Source: Intrasporangiaceae bacterium URHB0013 | Lineage (GTDB): Bacteria; Actinomycetota; Actinomycetes; Actinomycetales; Dermatophilaceae | Length of the DNA stretch: 64,000 nucleotides | Direction of reading: 5' to 3' | Assembly (NCBI GenBank): GCA_000620545.1 | Contig: JIBA01000014.1 | Coordinates: forward strand, 467,078-531,077 | In this document: one piece after another, positions 20,017 to 29,567 of the stretch | Numbering within the stretch: position 1 is the stretch's first letter | Layout of the letters: each line of letters opens with the position of its first letter | The notes under the pieces: model-generated | What the model was told of the DNA's origin: nothing | Seen by the model: the letters and a program-made list of their open reading frames with translations, nothing else | Databases searched by the model: none | Translations under genes and position numbers: made by a program

Positions 20017-21810
20017 TCAGCCGCCGGGGACGAGGACGTCGCTGCCGCGCTCGATGAGGGGCCAGTTGGAGCCCGCCCTGGCCAGCACCCGGTTGTCGCT
20101 CGTGACGATGATGATGCCGCGCGGACCGCCGACGGTCGTGATGGTCACCGCTCCGGGGACGGCGTTGAGCCGTGGCGCCCCGCTTCTCGTCCCGTCGACG
20201 CCGGCGCCGACGGTCGCGAGCCAGGCACGCATCGCGTCGCCCCTGCGCACCTGGCCCAGCACGGCATAGTTGGTCGGATCCAGCCAGGTCACGTCCTGGA
20301 TGCGCGTCAGGGACTGGGCCTGGCGCAGTGGCTTCGACAGTGCCTGCGGCTCGCCGTTCGTGGCCCGGACGATCCCGCTGAGGCCGAGCTGCTCGTCGCC
20401 CCCCGCCCGGTCCGTGGTGACGACGAGCACGCGTGCGGCGTCCGCGGCGACAGCCATGGCCGTGACCCGCCGGTCGCCGAGCCACGGGGTGCTGAGAGCC
20501 TTGGGAGCCGAGTCGGGATCGCTGGAGACGGAGTCGAGGACGAAGACCCGGTCGTCACCCTGTTCGTCGCTGCCGGCGATCCAGAGGTACCCCTTGGCGT
20601 CATAGACGGGTCGGATGAGCGACCCCGCGAAGGGTGCGACCGACCTTGGCTGCTCGGTGGCCCGCCAGATCGACAGGTCGCCGCGGTTGGCCGACACGGC
20701 AGCGATCTGCTTGCCGTCGACCGACAGGGCGAGGCCTCGCCACGTGTCCGGGATCCGCGGGATGTCCCCGTCCTTGGGCTTGAGGTCAGGACGTCTCGCG
20801 TCCTGGGCGTCGGGCACGTAACGGGGGTCGAAACGTCGGAGGGTGTCACCCGTGCGCAGCACGGCGGTGTCCGGGAAGGTCTGGGGGACGACCGCGTACC
20901 CGAGCTCCGTCGCGGACGACACCGAGGTCACGCCGCCGGGGAGCTCGAGCTGGGTGCTGTCCACGGCGAGCGACACCGAGCTCACCGACGAGATCTGGCT
21001 CAGGGTCTTGGTCAGCTGGGCCCACATCGCGGCCCGAGCGGCAGGGTCGGCGGAGAGCGCCTCGCTGCTGAGGTTGACCTGGGCCTTGCCGTTCGTGACG
21101 GGGACGGCGGCGACGGCGAGTCGCGTGCCCAACGGGACGCCCGTCTCGACGGCGCCGGCCAGGTGCTCGGGCACGGTGCTCAGCTGGGCGCGCGCCAGCG
21201 TCGTCGCGAGGCGCGAGCCGATCGGGAACCAGCGCGAGTCGGGCACGAGGTCCCGGCCGTTGCGCGTGACGTAGTAGATGAAGTGGTTGGCATAGACGCG
21301 GTAGAACTGGTCGTAGTCCAGCCACAGTCCGAAACCCGTGCTCGGCAGCTCGACCCGCCACTCCCCGCCGACCTTCGTCAGCCCGAGCGTGACCTTCTCG
21401 CGGGCACCGGGTGGCTGCTCGACGTAGCGGCCGTCGGGTGTCAACCGCGCTAGCACGGCCGCGCTGACCTCGACGGTGTCGTCGGTGAGCCGCCGGACCC
21501 TGAGGTCGCCGTCGTAGACGACGACGTCCTCGGTGGACCAGCGCCAGAGGGCGAGCGACCGCGGGGCGAGGAAGGACAGACCGGTCGCATGGGTCTCGTC
21601 GGTGTCCTCACCCGCGCGGAGGAAGCCGCGGACGATGGACTCCTGACTGGCCCCGTCCACCGGACCGACGGCCACGACACGGACCCGCTCGTTGACGACC
21701 TCACCGAGGGCGCGTCCCTCGAGTACCGGACCGCTGCTGGGCAGGCCACCGCACGCCGCGAGCGCTGCGGACGCGACGAGCAGCAGGGCCGCCAGGCGAC
21801 GACGTCTCAC
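20017..21810 (-). CDS. lpqB: Lipoprotein LpqB
   Basis: 597 residues from GTG 21810. A short signal peptide RRRRLAALLLVASAALAAC has the lipobox cysteine at position 20, giving an extracytoplasmic lipoprotein. Then come a GerMN-type region (about 50-300) and a beta-propeller-like C-terminal half (repeats such as LALSVDGKQIAAVSA and VTAMAVAADAARVLVV). In mycobacteria LpqB binds the extracellular part of MtrB and tunes MtrA phosphorylation. The GTG overlaps the mtrB stop (GTGA), confirming the mtrA-mtrB-lpqB operon. Confidence 0.95.
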   Translation of the reverse strand: MRRRRLAALLLVASAALAACGGLPSSGPVLEGRALGEVVNERVRVVAVGPVDGASQESIVRGFLRAGEDTDETHATGLSFLAPRSLALWRWSTEDVVVYDGDLRVRRLTDDTVEVSAAVLARLTPDGRYVEQPPGAREKVTLGLTKVGGEWRVELPSTGFGLWLDYDQFYRVYANHFIYYVTRNGRDLVPDSRWFPIGSRLATTLARAQLSTVPEHLAGAVETGVPLGTRLAVAAVPVTNGKAQVNLSSEALSADPAARAAMWAQLTKTLSQISSVSSVSLAVDSTQLELPGGVTSVSSATELGYAVVPQTFPDTAVLRTGDTLRRFDPRYVPDAQDARRPDLKPKDGDIPRIPDTWRGLALSVDGKQIAAVSANRGDLSIWRATEQPRSVAPFAGSLIRPVYDAKGYLWIAGSDEQGDDRVFVLDSVSSDPDSAPKALSTPWLGDRRVTAMAVAADAARVLVVTTDRAGGDEQLGLSGIVRATNGEPQALSKPLRQAQSLTRIQDVTWLDPTNYAVLGQVRRGDAMRAWLATVGAGVDGTRSGAPRLNAVPGAVTITTVGGPRGIIIVTSDNRVLARAGSNWPLIERGSDVLVPGG

Positions 21811-23606
21811 GGCGCACGCTCCACGACGATCCGACGCAGGCGCAGCGTGTCGTCGTCGGCGGGTTGCCCCTGCCCCTCCGCGGCGCCGCCGGCGCCGCCC
21901 GCACCGCCCGCACCACCCGCACCGCCGGCACCGCCAGCGTCGCCTCCGCCACCCTGCTGCGCCCCGGCCGCACGAGCCCGGGCCGCCTCGGCCACGAGCG
22001 GGCTGAGCGGCAACGGCGAGCTCGTGATCGTCGCGTCGGCCTGGCGCGGGAGGGTCAGCCGGAAGCAGGACCCCTCGCCCCGGGCTCCCCAGGCCTCGAG
22101 TCGTCCTGCGTGCAGGCGGGCGTCCTCGAGGGCGATGGCGAGCCCGAGGCCGGTGCCACCGGTCGTCCGCGCACGTGCGGGGTCGGCCCGCCAGAAGCGA
22201 GTGAAGACGAGCGCAGCCTCGCCCGGCCGGAGGCCGACACCGTGGTCGCGCACGGTCACGGCGACGGCGGTGTCGTTGGATCCGATCGTGATCTCGACGG
22301 GCTTGCCCTCGCCGTGCTCGACGGCATTCGACACGAGGTTGCGCAGGATGCGCTCGATCCGCCGCGAGTCCATGTCTGCGACCACGGGGCTCGACGGCGC
22401 GTTGACGACGAGCTGTGTGCCCTTGCGGGCGGCGAGGGTGCGGTGGGCGTCGACGGCCCTCTCGACGCACCCGCGCAGGTCGCTCGCATCGACCTCCAGC
22501 ACCGCTGCCCCGGCGTCGAACCGGGAGATCTCGAGGAGGTCGCCGAGCAGGGACTCGAAGCGGTCGAGCTCTCCCCGGAGCAGCTCGGCCGAGCGCGCCA
22601 CGGTCGGCTCGAAGTCACCGCGGGAGTCGTGGATGAGATCGCCGGCCATGCGGATCGTCGTGAGCGGCGTGCGCAGCTCGTGCGAGACGTCCGACACGAA
22701 ACGCTGCTGCACGCGGGAGAGGTTCTCGAGCTGCGCGATCTGCTGCTGGAGCGAGGCTGCCATGCCGTTGAAGGAGGTGCCGAGGCGGGCGAGGTCGTCC
22801 TCGCCCCTGGCCTGCATGCGCTCGTTGAGGTTGCCCTCGGCGAAACGCTCCGCCACGGCGGCCGCACGACGCACGGGGTCGGCCACCAGCCGCGTCACGA
22901 CGAACGCGATGGCGCCGATGAGGAGCATCAGGGCCGCACCGCCGAAGAGGAACGTCTTCCCGATGAAGCTGATGATCTCGCGCTCGCGGTCCATCGGGTA
23001 GATGAAGTAGAGGCCGTAGTCGCCGGCCACCGGGAGCTCGACCTTCTGCCCGACGATGACGGCGGAGATGCTGTCGTTGCCCTCGTCGATGGTCGCGACC
23101 TGGAGGTGCTGCCGGTCGGGCTGGGCCGCGACCTGCTGGCGCAGCTCGTCCGGGATGAACCGGACGCCCACGCTGCCGCTCTCGATGGGACCGACGATGA
23201 AGGGCGAGGTGTTGTCGTCGAACCGCGTCAGCACGACGTAGCGGGTCTCGTTCCCGGCGTCACGCCGGTAGGTGTTGATGAGCGTTGTCGCGAACTGCGT
23301 CAGCTTGGCCTGCGTGTCGGTCTGGTCGGTCGAGTCGAACTGCCCCTGCGCATCCGTGGCATCGCGCAGGCTGTCCTCCGACGCGATGCGCTGACGGCTG
23401 TCGACGAGTCCCTGGGCGATCGAGCCATAGAGATAGGTGCCCACGGCGGCGAGCACGAGGAGCCCCAGCAGCATCGTGACGACGACGACCCGGAACCCGA
23501 GCGAGGCCCGCCACAGGTGGAGCACCCGCTGCCACGCGCGGCGCAGCACCGAGCCGACCCGCGAGGCCAGGCCCGCGGGTTCGTTCCGGGCCGCGCGCTC
23601 CCTCAT
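21807..23606 (-). CDS. mtrB: Sensor histidine kinase MtrB
   Basis: 599 residues. ATG 23606 starts one base after the mtrA stop (TGACATG). Two transmembrane segments (about 38-60 and 212-239) flank an extracytoplasmic sensor; HAMP follows, then HisKA with phospho-accepting His309 in SHELRTPLT, then the ATPase domain with N, G1 (DHGVGLRPGE) and G2 (GGTGLGLAI) boxes. It phosphorylates MtrA and controls cell wall turnover and division. The C-terminus has a Gly-Gly-Ala run encoded by seven 9-bp units at 21883-21945, beyond the conserved domain. Confidence 0.96.
   Translation of the reverse strand: MRERAARNEPAGLASRVGSVLRRAWQRVLHLWRASLGFRVVVVTMLLGLLVLAAVGTYLYGSIAQGLVDSRQRIASEDSLRDATDAQGQFDSTDQTDTQAKLTQFATTLINTYRRDAGNETRYVVLTRFDDNTSPFIVGPIESGSVGVRFIPDELRQQVAAQPDRQHLQVATIDEGNDSISAVIVGQKVELPVAGDYGLYFIYPMDREREIISFIGKTFLFGGAALMLLIGAIAFVVTRLVADPVRRAAAVAERFAEGNLNERMQARGEDDLARLGTSFNGMAASLQQQIAQLENLSRVQQRFVSDVSHELRTPLTTIRMAGDLIHDSRGDFEPTVARSAELLRGELDRFESLLGDLLEISRFDAGAAVLEVDASDLRGCVERAVDAHRTLAARKGTQLVVNAPSSPVVADMDSRRIERILRNLVSNAVEHGEGKPVEITIGSNDTAVAVTVRDHGVGLRPGEAALVFTRFWRADPARARTTGGTGLGLAIALEDARLHAGRLEAWGARGEGSCFRLTLPRQADATITSSPLPLSPLVAEAARARAAGAQQGGGGDAGGAGGAGGAGGAGGAGGAAEGQGQPADDDTLRLRRIVVERAP
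21883..21945. repeat. Seven 9-bp tandem units in mtrB
   Basis: Units of the type GC(G/A)CCGCC(G/C/A), one per Gly-Gly-Ala triplet, in frame in the mtrB tail. Copy number could vary without disrupting the frame. Confidence 0.8.
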
Positions 23607-23607
23607 G

Positions 23608-24285
23608 TCAGGACGGGCCGGCCTTGTATCCGACGCCACGCACGGTCACGACGATCTCGGGCCGCTCCGGGTCGTGCTCGATCTTCGAGCGGAGCCGCTG
23701 CACGTGGACGTTGACGAGCCGGGTGTCGCCGGCGTGCCGATAGCCCCACACCTGCTCGAGGAGCACCTCGCGGGTGAAGACCTGCCACGGCTTGCGCGCC
23801 AGGGCGACGAGCAGGTCGAACTCGAGCGGGGTGAGCGACAGGGACTCCCCTGCCCGCTTGACGGAGTGGCCGGCCACGTCGATCTCGAGGTCTCCGATGG
23901 AGAGCTTCTCGGGCGCCGGTTCGTCGCCGCGGCGCAGCCGGGCGCGGACGCGCGCGATCAGCTCCTGCGGCTTGAACGGCTTGACGACGTAGTCGTCGGC
24001 GCCGGACTCGAGACCCACGACGACGTCGACGGTGTCGGTGCGCGCCGTCAGCATGACGATGGGGACGCCGCTCTCAGCGCGGATGCGGCGGCAGACCTCC
24101 ATGCCGTCGAGCCCCGGCAGCATGACGTCGAGCAGCACGAGGTCGGGCCGCGAGTCGCGGAAGGCGCCGACCGCCTCGGAACCGTCGGCCACGTGCGTGA
24201 CGTCCAGCCCTTCGTTGCGCAGCACGATCCCGAGCATCTCGGCGAGTGCAAGGTCGTCGTCGACGACCAGTACCCGACCCTTCAC
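23608..24285 (-). CDS. mtrA: Response regulator MtrA
   Basis: 225 residues from GTG 24285, supported by AAGGAG 7 nt upstream and by the MKGRVLVVDDD opening of known MtrA. The OmpR-type receiver has phospho-acceptor Asp53 in LLDVMLPG and VVKPFKP. The winged-helix DNA-binding domain has LTPLEFDLLVALARKPWQVF, QVWGYRHAGDTR and VHVQRLRSKIE. It is an essential regulator of division and cell wall genes in mycobacteria. A 7-bp direct repeat with 11-bp spacing upstream may be its own binding site. Confidence 0.97.
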   Translation of the reverse strand: MKGRVLVVDDDLALAEMLGIVLRNEGLDVTHVADGSEAVGAFRDSRPDLVLLDVMLPGLDGMEVCRRIRAESGVPIVMLTARTDTVDVVVGLESGADDYVVKPFKPQELIARVRARLRRGDEPAPEKLSIGDLEIDVAGHSVKRAGESLSLTPLEFDLLVALARKPWQVFTREVLLEQVWGYRHAGDTRLVNVHVQRLRSKIEHDPERPEIVVTVRGVGYKAGPS

Positions 24286-24350
24286 GACAGGCTCCTTCCC
24301 GGGACCGCGGACCACGCACGCCGTACGTCCTGACCAAATCATCACACACG

Positions 24351-24368
24351 GCTGACGTCCCGCTGACG
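24351..24368. promoter_or_regulatory. Direct repeat GCTGACG upstream of mtrA (possible MtrA site)
   Basis: GCTGACG at 24351 and at 24362, exactly 11 bp apart, about 70 bp upstream of the mtrA start. OmpR-family regulators bind tandem half-sites at this spacing. Confidence 0.4.
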
Positions 24369-24538
24369 CTCCTGCGGGCCGCCCGAGGGCGTATGCCGTC
24401 CGCGCCCGTCCCCGCCTCCGCCCGGCAGACGTCGCCGGTGAGGCTGCTGGGGCGAGGCTCGGCCCCAGCCTGCAACGTCCAGGGACCGCACCCCCGGGCA
24501 CCGGTGTCCGACGACCCGAGGGACGCGGCGGCAGACGC

Positions 24539-25099
24539 TCAGCTCTGCGTGACGTACCACTTTCCGCCGATCTTGACGGCCTTGAAGCTCGAGACGACAT
24601 CGGCGGCGAGCGCCGGCTCGGTCGTGACGCTCTCGAACGTGGCGTTGTTGCCGGTCACGGTCGCGCCGCTGATCTTGAGGCCCTGGAACGCGGCGCCGAG
24701 CTCCTTGATCTGGTCGAGCATGGGCGTGATCGTCTTGCCGCACGCGTCGGCGGCGCCCGGGATGCTCGAGATGGTCTTGCCGCCCGTGGCCATGAGCTCG
24801 CACACGGTGTTGCCGTCGCCGGCCACCATCGCGCCGAGCCACGACGTCATCGCCGCCTCGGGGGTCGCCTGGTCGACCGGCCCGGCCGTCGCGCTCGCGC
24901 TGCCGGTGCCGGTGGCGGTGCCGCCGGTGTCGTCGGTCGTGCCCGACGACATGGTGTCGGCCGGGGTGGTCGCGCTGGAGCTGGAGGTGGCTGATCCCGC
25001 CGGGGTGGTCGGGGTGGCCGCCGGATCGACGGACTTGGAGCAGGCGGCGAGCGAGACGGAGAGGGCCAGTGCCAGGGCACCGGTCAGGAGCTTCTTCAT
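24539..25099 (-). CDS. Secreted lipoprotein with Ser/Thr-rich linker
   Basis: 186 residues. MKKLLTGALALALSVSLAAC is a clear lipoprotein signal. A Thr/Ser/Ala-rich linker (about 25-70) leads to a ~110-residue domain with two cysteines (TVCELMATGG, DACGKTITPM) and a final strand KAVKIGGKWYVTQS, reminiscent of DUF4878/NTF2-like extracytoplasmic domains. Function unknown. ATG 25099 has AGGGAC upstream. It lies upstream of mtrA in the same direction, separated by 254 bp, and is divergent from the next gene. Confidence 0.75.
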   Translation of the reverse strand: MKKLLTGALALALSVSLAACSKSVDPAATPTTPAGSATSSSSATTPADTMSSGTTDDTGGTATGTGSASATAGPVDQATPEAAMTSWLGAMVAGDGNTVCELMATGGKTISSIPGAADACGKTITPMLDQIKELGAAFQGLKISGATVTGNNATFESVTTEPALAADVVSSFKAVKIGGKWYVTQS

Positions 25100-25279
25100 G
25101 GAGGGTCCCTGCCAGACGGGTGGTCGGTGAGTCCCCCGATCCTCCCACGGGAGGTCTCGGGAGGGGGGTCGGGCCGGGAGCTGGCGAGGCTCCCGCTGAG
25201 GCCCGCCGAGCCGACGCTCGCCGGGTGTCAATCCCCCCAAAAGCCCCCGTCCGAGCCGGTGAGCGGGGATGATCGCCCG

Positions 25280-26851
25280 GTGACGAGCGACACGATGGGG
25301 ACAACCCCGGCCGCCCAGCGGGACACGCAGACCGCCCTGGCCACCGGGGCTCACCGGGCCGTCGCCGCCGCCGAGCCCGCTGCCGACGGCCCTGGGGGCT
25401 CCGTCACCGAGCGCTCCACCGGCGCCGCACCTGTCGCTGGGAGGGAGCCGGCCCCCCGTGCCCGCCGTGGTCCCCTCCCCCTTGCCGTGCGCCAGGGCCT
25501 GCCGGGGCTCGTCGTGCTCGCCGCCGTCATCCAGCTCGCCCGACCGCTGGGTGACCCCGACACCTTCTGGCACCTCGCGGCGGGCGACCGGCTCCGCGAG
25601 ACCTGGAGCTTCAACGGGCCTGACCCGTGGAGCACGATGTCGACCCAGCCGTGGCGGCTGCACGAATGGCTGCCCGAGCTGCTGATGAGCGTCGTCCAGC
25701 AGCTCGTGGGACTGCCCGGCGTCGCCTGGCTGCTCCCCCTCGGCGGTGCCGTCATCGGCATCACCCTCTGGCGTGCCACGCGGCCACGGGCGTCACTCCT
25801 CGCCTCGGCCGCCGTGACGTCCGTCGCTCTCGTCGCCATGAGCCAGAGCCTGTCGCTGCGGCCCCATCTGCTCTCCTTCGCGTTCGCCGTCGCGTTCACC
25901 GCCGCCTGGCTGCGCTCCGCAGCGGACGGTCGGCCGAGATGGTGGCTCGTGCCCGTCACCTGGGTGTGGGCCTGCACGCACGGGATGTGGTTCTTCGGCG
26001 TCGTCATCGGCGTCGTGGCCCTCCTCGGGATCGCGCTCGACCGTGCCGTCACCCGCCGGCAGTGGCTCCGCCTCGCCCTCGTGCCGCTCGGCTGCCTCGC
26101 GGCCGCCGCGCTCACACCGACCGGCCCGGAGCTGCTCCTGTCGCCCCTGGCCGTCAACGAGACGACCCAGTTCATCGAGGAGTGGCTGCCGCCGTCGCTG
26201 CGCCAGCCCGGCTTCCTCGCCTTCCTCGCCCTCGCCGGGACCGTCGTGCTCGTGTGGGCGCGCTCGCGTCACCGCGCTCGCTGGACCGACATCCTGCTCG
26301 TCGGCCTGGCGATCGGGCTGGCCCTGCTCTACAGCCGCACGGTGGCCGTGGGCGCTGCCGTCATCGCCCCCGTCGCCGCGGCGACCATCCAGGGCCTGCT
26401 CCCACCCGACCGGGAGCCGGTGACCCGGCGCGAGGTGGGCCTGACCCTCGGCCCGACGGCCCTCGGTCTGCTCATCGCAGCCCTCGTGCTGCCGGCGAAG
26501 GCGGCCGTCCCCACGTGGGGCGCGGGCGACCTCGATGCCCGCCTCGCCGCCCTTCCGCAGGACACCGTCGTGTGCAACGACTACGGCGTCGGGGGCTGGC
26601 TCATCTGGCGCCACCCGAACGTCCGCCCGACCATCGACGGGCGGGTCGAGGTCTACGCGACGGGCCACGTCAAGGAGCACATCGACTTCGAGCGGGCGGC
26701 CCCCGGCTGGCAGGCCTACGTGCGCAGGACCGGGTGCACCCACGCCTTGCTCACCAAGGGCCAGCCGGTCGTCGAGGCGCTGACCCAGCAGGCCCGGTGG
26801 ACCGTCGTCCAGCGCGGGTCCGAGTACGTCCTGCTCCGCGCGCCCGGCTGA
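25280..26851 (+). CDS. Polytopic membrane protein, GT-C-like
   Basis: 523 residues from GTG 25280. After a ~65-residue hydrophilic start come about ten hydrophobic segments. The first loop has DPDTFWHLAAGDRLRET and PWRLHEWLPELL, acidic/His motifs like those in GT-C-fold lipid-sugar glycosyltransferases and related uncharacterised families. The soluble C-terminal ~110 residues include VCNDYGVGGWLIW and VRPTIDGRVEVY. Likely handles lipid-linked sugars, but no donor can be named. GATGAT lies 6 nt before the GTG. It ends at the palindromic terminator. Confidence 0.6.
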   Translation: MTSDTMGTTPAAQRDTQTALATGAHRAVAAAEPAADGPGGSVTERSTGAAPVAGREPAPRARRGPLPLAVRQGLPGLVVLAAVIQLARPLGDPDTFWHLAAGDRLRETWSFNGPDPWSTMSTQPWRLHEWLPELLMSVVQQLVGLPGVAWLLPLGGAVIGITLWRATRPRASLLASAAVTSVALVAMSQSLSLRPHLLSFAFAVAFTAAWLRSAADGRPRWWLVPVTWVWACTHGMWFFGVVIGVVALLGIALDRAVTRRQWLRLALVPLGCLAAAALTPTGPELLLSPLAVNETTQFIEEWLPPSLRQPGFLAFLALAGTVVLVWARSRHRARWTDILLVGLAIGLALLYSRTVAVGAAVIAPVAAATIQGLLPPDREPVTRREVGLTLGPTALGLLIAALVLPAKAAVPTWGAGDLDARLAALPQDTVVCNDYGVGGWLIWRHPNVRPTIDGRVEVYATGHVKEHIDFERAAPGWQAYVRRTGCTHALLTKGQPVVEALTQQARWTVVQRGSEYVLLRAPG

Positions 26852-26877
26852 TCCCGGCGCCTCCTGGCCCCGGACGG

Positions 26878-26916
26878 ACGTATGCCGCCCACCTCGGGGA
26901 GGTGGGCGGCATACGT
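26878..26916. terminator. Bidirectional terminator built from two opposed GTATGCCG octamers
   Basis: A perfect 18-bp stem (26878-26895 with 26899-26916) and a 3-nt GGG loop, between convergent genes. Each arm contains one GTATGCCG copy (26880-26887 and, inverted, 26907-26914). Confidence 0.9.
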
Positions 26917-26962
26917 GAGCGGTCGCGTGCCGGCCCGTTGCAGGCCGACGGCGTCGGGTGGC

Positions 26963-28399
26963 TCAGTAGCGGTAGTGGTCCGCCTTGTACGGGCCCGCGA
27001 CGTCCACACCGAGGTACTCGGCCTGGCCCTTGGTCAGCTCGGTGAGCCGGACGCCGAGGGCGTCGAGGTGCAGTCGGGCCACCTTCTCGTCGAGGTGCTT
27101 GGGCAGCGTGTAGACCTGCTTGTCGTAGTCAGCCGTCTTCGTGAAGAGCTCGATCTGGGCGATCGTCTGGTTGCTGAAGCTGTTGCTCATGACGAAGCTC
27201 GGGTGGCCGGTCGCGTTGCCGAGGTTCATCAGGCGGCCCTCGGACAGCACGATGATCGAGCTGCCCGACGGGAACGTCCACTCGTGGACCTGCGGCTTGA
27301 TCTCCGTCTTCTGGATGCCGGGGACGCGGGCGAGGCCGGCCATGTCGATCTCGTTGTCGAAGTGGCCGATGTTGGCGACGATGGCCTTGTTCTTCATCTT
27401 CGTCATGTGGTCGGCCGTGATGACGTCGTAGCAGCCGGTCGTCGTGATGAAGATGTCGGCGCTCTCGACGACGTCCTCCATGCGAGCGACCTGGAAGCCC
27501 TCCATCGCGGCCTGGAGTGCGCAGATCGGGTCGATCTCGGTGACGATGACGCGGGCGCCCTGACCGCGCAGCGACTCGGCGCAGCCCTTGCCCACGTCGC
27601 CGTAGCCGGCGACGACGGCGACCTTGCCGCCGATGAGCACGTCGGTGGCGCGGTTGAGGCCGTCGATGAGCGAGTGGCGGCAGCCGTAGGTGTTGTCGAA
27701 CTTGCTCTTGGTCACCGCGTCGTTGACGTTGATGGCCGGGAAGAGCAGCTCGCCGGACTCGGCCAGCTGGTAGAGGCGGTGGACGCCGGTCGTGGTCTCC
27801 TCGGTGACACCCTTGATGCCGGCGGCGACCGTCGTCCACTTCTGCGGCTCGGTGGCGATCGTCTGGCGGACGAGCTCCTTGAAGACGCCGAACTCCTCGG
27901 AGTCCTCCTCGGTGGTCGGCGGCACCTGGCCGGCCTTCTCCCACTCGAGGCCCTTGTGGACGAGCATCGTGGCGTCGCCACCGTCGTCGAGGATCATGTT
28001 CGGGCCCTCGCCGCCGGGCCACGTGAGGATCTGGTCGGTGCACCACCAGTACTCCGGGAGCGTCTCGCCCTTCCAGGCGAAGACGGGGACGCCCTGGAGG
28101 TCGTCGGCCGAGCCACCGGGCCCGACGACGACGGCGGCCGCGGCCTCGTCCTGCGTGGAGTAGATGTTGCAGGAGGCCCAGCGGACCTCGGCGCCGAGCG
28201 CGGTGAGCGTCTCGATGAGCACGGCCGTCTGGACGGTCATGTGGAGCGAGCCGGCGATGCGGGCGCCCGCGAGAGGCTGGGCCTCTGCGTACTCCTCGCG
28301 GATCGCCATGAGGCCGGGCATCTCGTGCTCGGCGAGTCGGAGCTGGTGTCGGCCGGCCTCGGCGAGGCTCAGGTCGGCAACCTTGTAGTCGAAGGACAT
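26963..28399 (-). CDS. ahcY: Adenosylhomocysteinase
   Basis: 478 residues, full length. The NAD-binding motif [15 protein letters not shown] and substrate-site blocks ([35 protein letters not shown]) are intact; it ends DHYRY as usual. It reversibly splits S-adenosylhomocysteine into adenosine and homocysteine, clearing the product inhibitor of methyltransferases. Soluble tetramer in known cases. ATG 28399 has AAAGGAAA 8-9 nt upstream. A TAGACT -10 at 28496-28491 implies a leader of about 85 nt; I see no SAH-riboswitch core in it. Confidence 0.98.
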   Translation of the reverse strand: MSFDYKVADLSLAEAGRHQLRLAEHEMPGLMAIREEYAEAQPLAGARIAGSLHMTVQTAVLIETLTALGAEVRWASCNIYSTQDEAAAAVVVGPGGSADDLQGVPVFAWKGETLPEYWWCTDQILTWPGGEGPNMILDDGGDATMLVHKGLEWEKAGQVPPTTEEDSEEFGVFKELVRQTIATEPQKWTTVAAGIKGVTEETTTGVHRLYQLAESGELLFPAINVNDAVTKSKFDNTYGCRHSLIDGLNRATDVLIGGKVAVVAGYGDVGKGCAESLRGQGARVIVTEIDPICALQAAMEGFQVARMEDVVESADIFITTTGCYDVITADHMTKMKNKAIVANIGHFDNEIDMAGLARVPGIQKTEIKPQVHEWTFPSGSSIIVLSEGRLMNLGNATGHPSFVMSNSFSNQTIAQIELFTKTADYDKQVYTLPKHLDEKVARLHLDALGVRLTELTKGQAEYLGVDVAGPYKADHYRY

Positions 28400-28459
28400 G
28401 AGTGATCGTTTCCTTTGATCGTCGGTGTGCAGACCCGGCGCGCCCCTCTGGGCTCTTCT

Positions 28460-28496
28460 GGCGGGTCATCACCCACGCCGGCAGTCCCCCAGTCTA
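28460..28496 (-). promoter_or_regulatory. ahcY promoter (-10 TAGACT) and leader hairpin
   Basis: TAGACT (28496-28491) is followed in the leader by GGGT-GATG-ACCC (about 28462-28474), extended by GGC/GCC with a bulge. Possibly an attenuator or simply an mRNA 5' stabiliser. Confidence 0.35.
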
Positions 28497-28595
28497 GCGG
28501 CGTGGCGGGCAGCGCTCGAACGCCACGTGGCGGGGGCCCCGGCGTTCGGGAGCGACCGGCGGGGTTGGCACGGGCCCGGGACCCGCCCAGCCCCG

Positions 28596-29525
<930 letters not shown>

Positions 29526-29531
29526 GGCGTC

Positions 29532-29537
29532 ATCCTA
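29532..29537 (-). promoter_or_regulatory. -10 TAGGAT, leaderless start of DUF808 gene
   Basis: TAGGAT, 6-nt gap, ATG at 29525. Confidence 0.55.
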
Positions 29538-29567
29538 GGGCGGTCTGGGAACCGGCTGGGAACGCGT

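Noticed and set aside
28400..28490. SAH riboswitch upstream of ahcY
   Set aside because: The leader has a small bulged hairpin and a ribosome binding site, but not the conserved core sequence and pseudoknot of SAH riboswitches as I know them.
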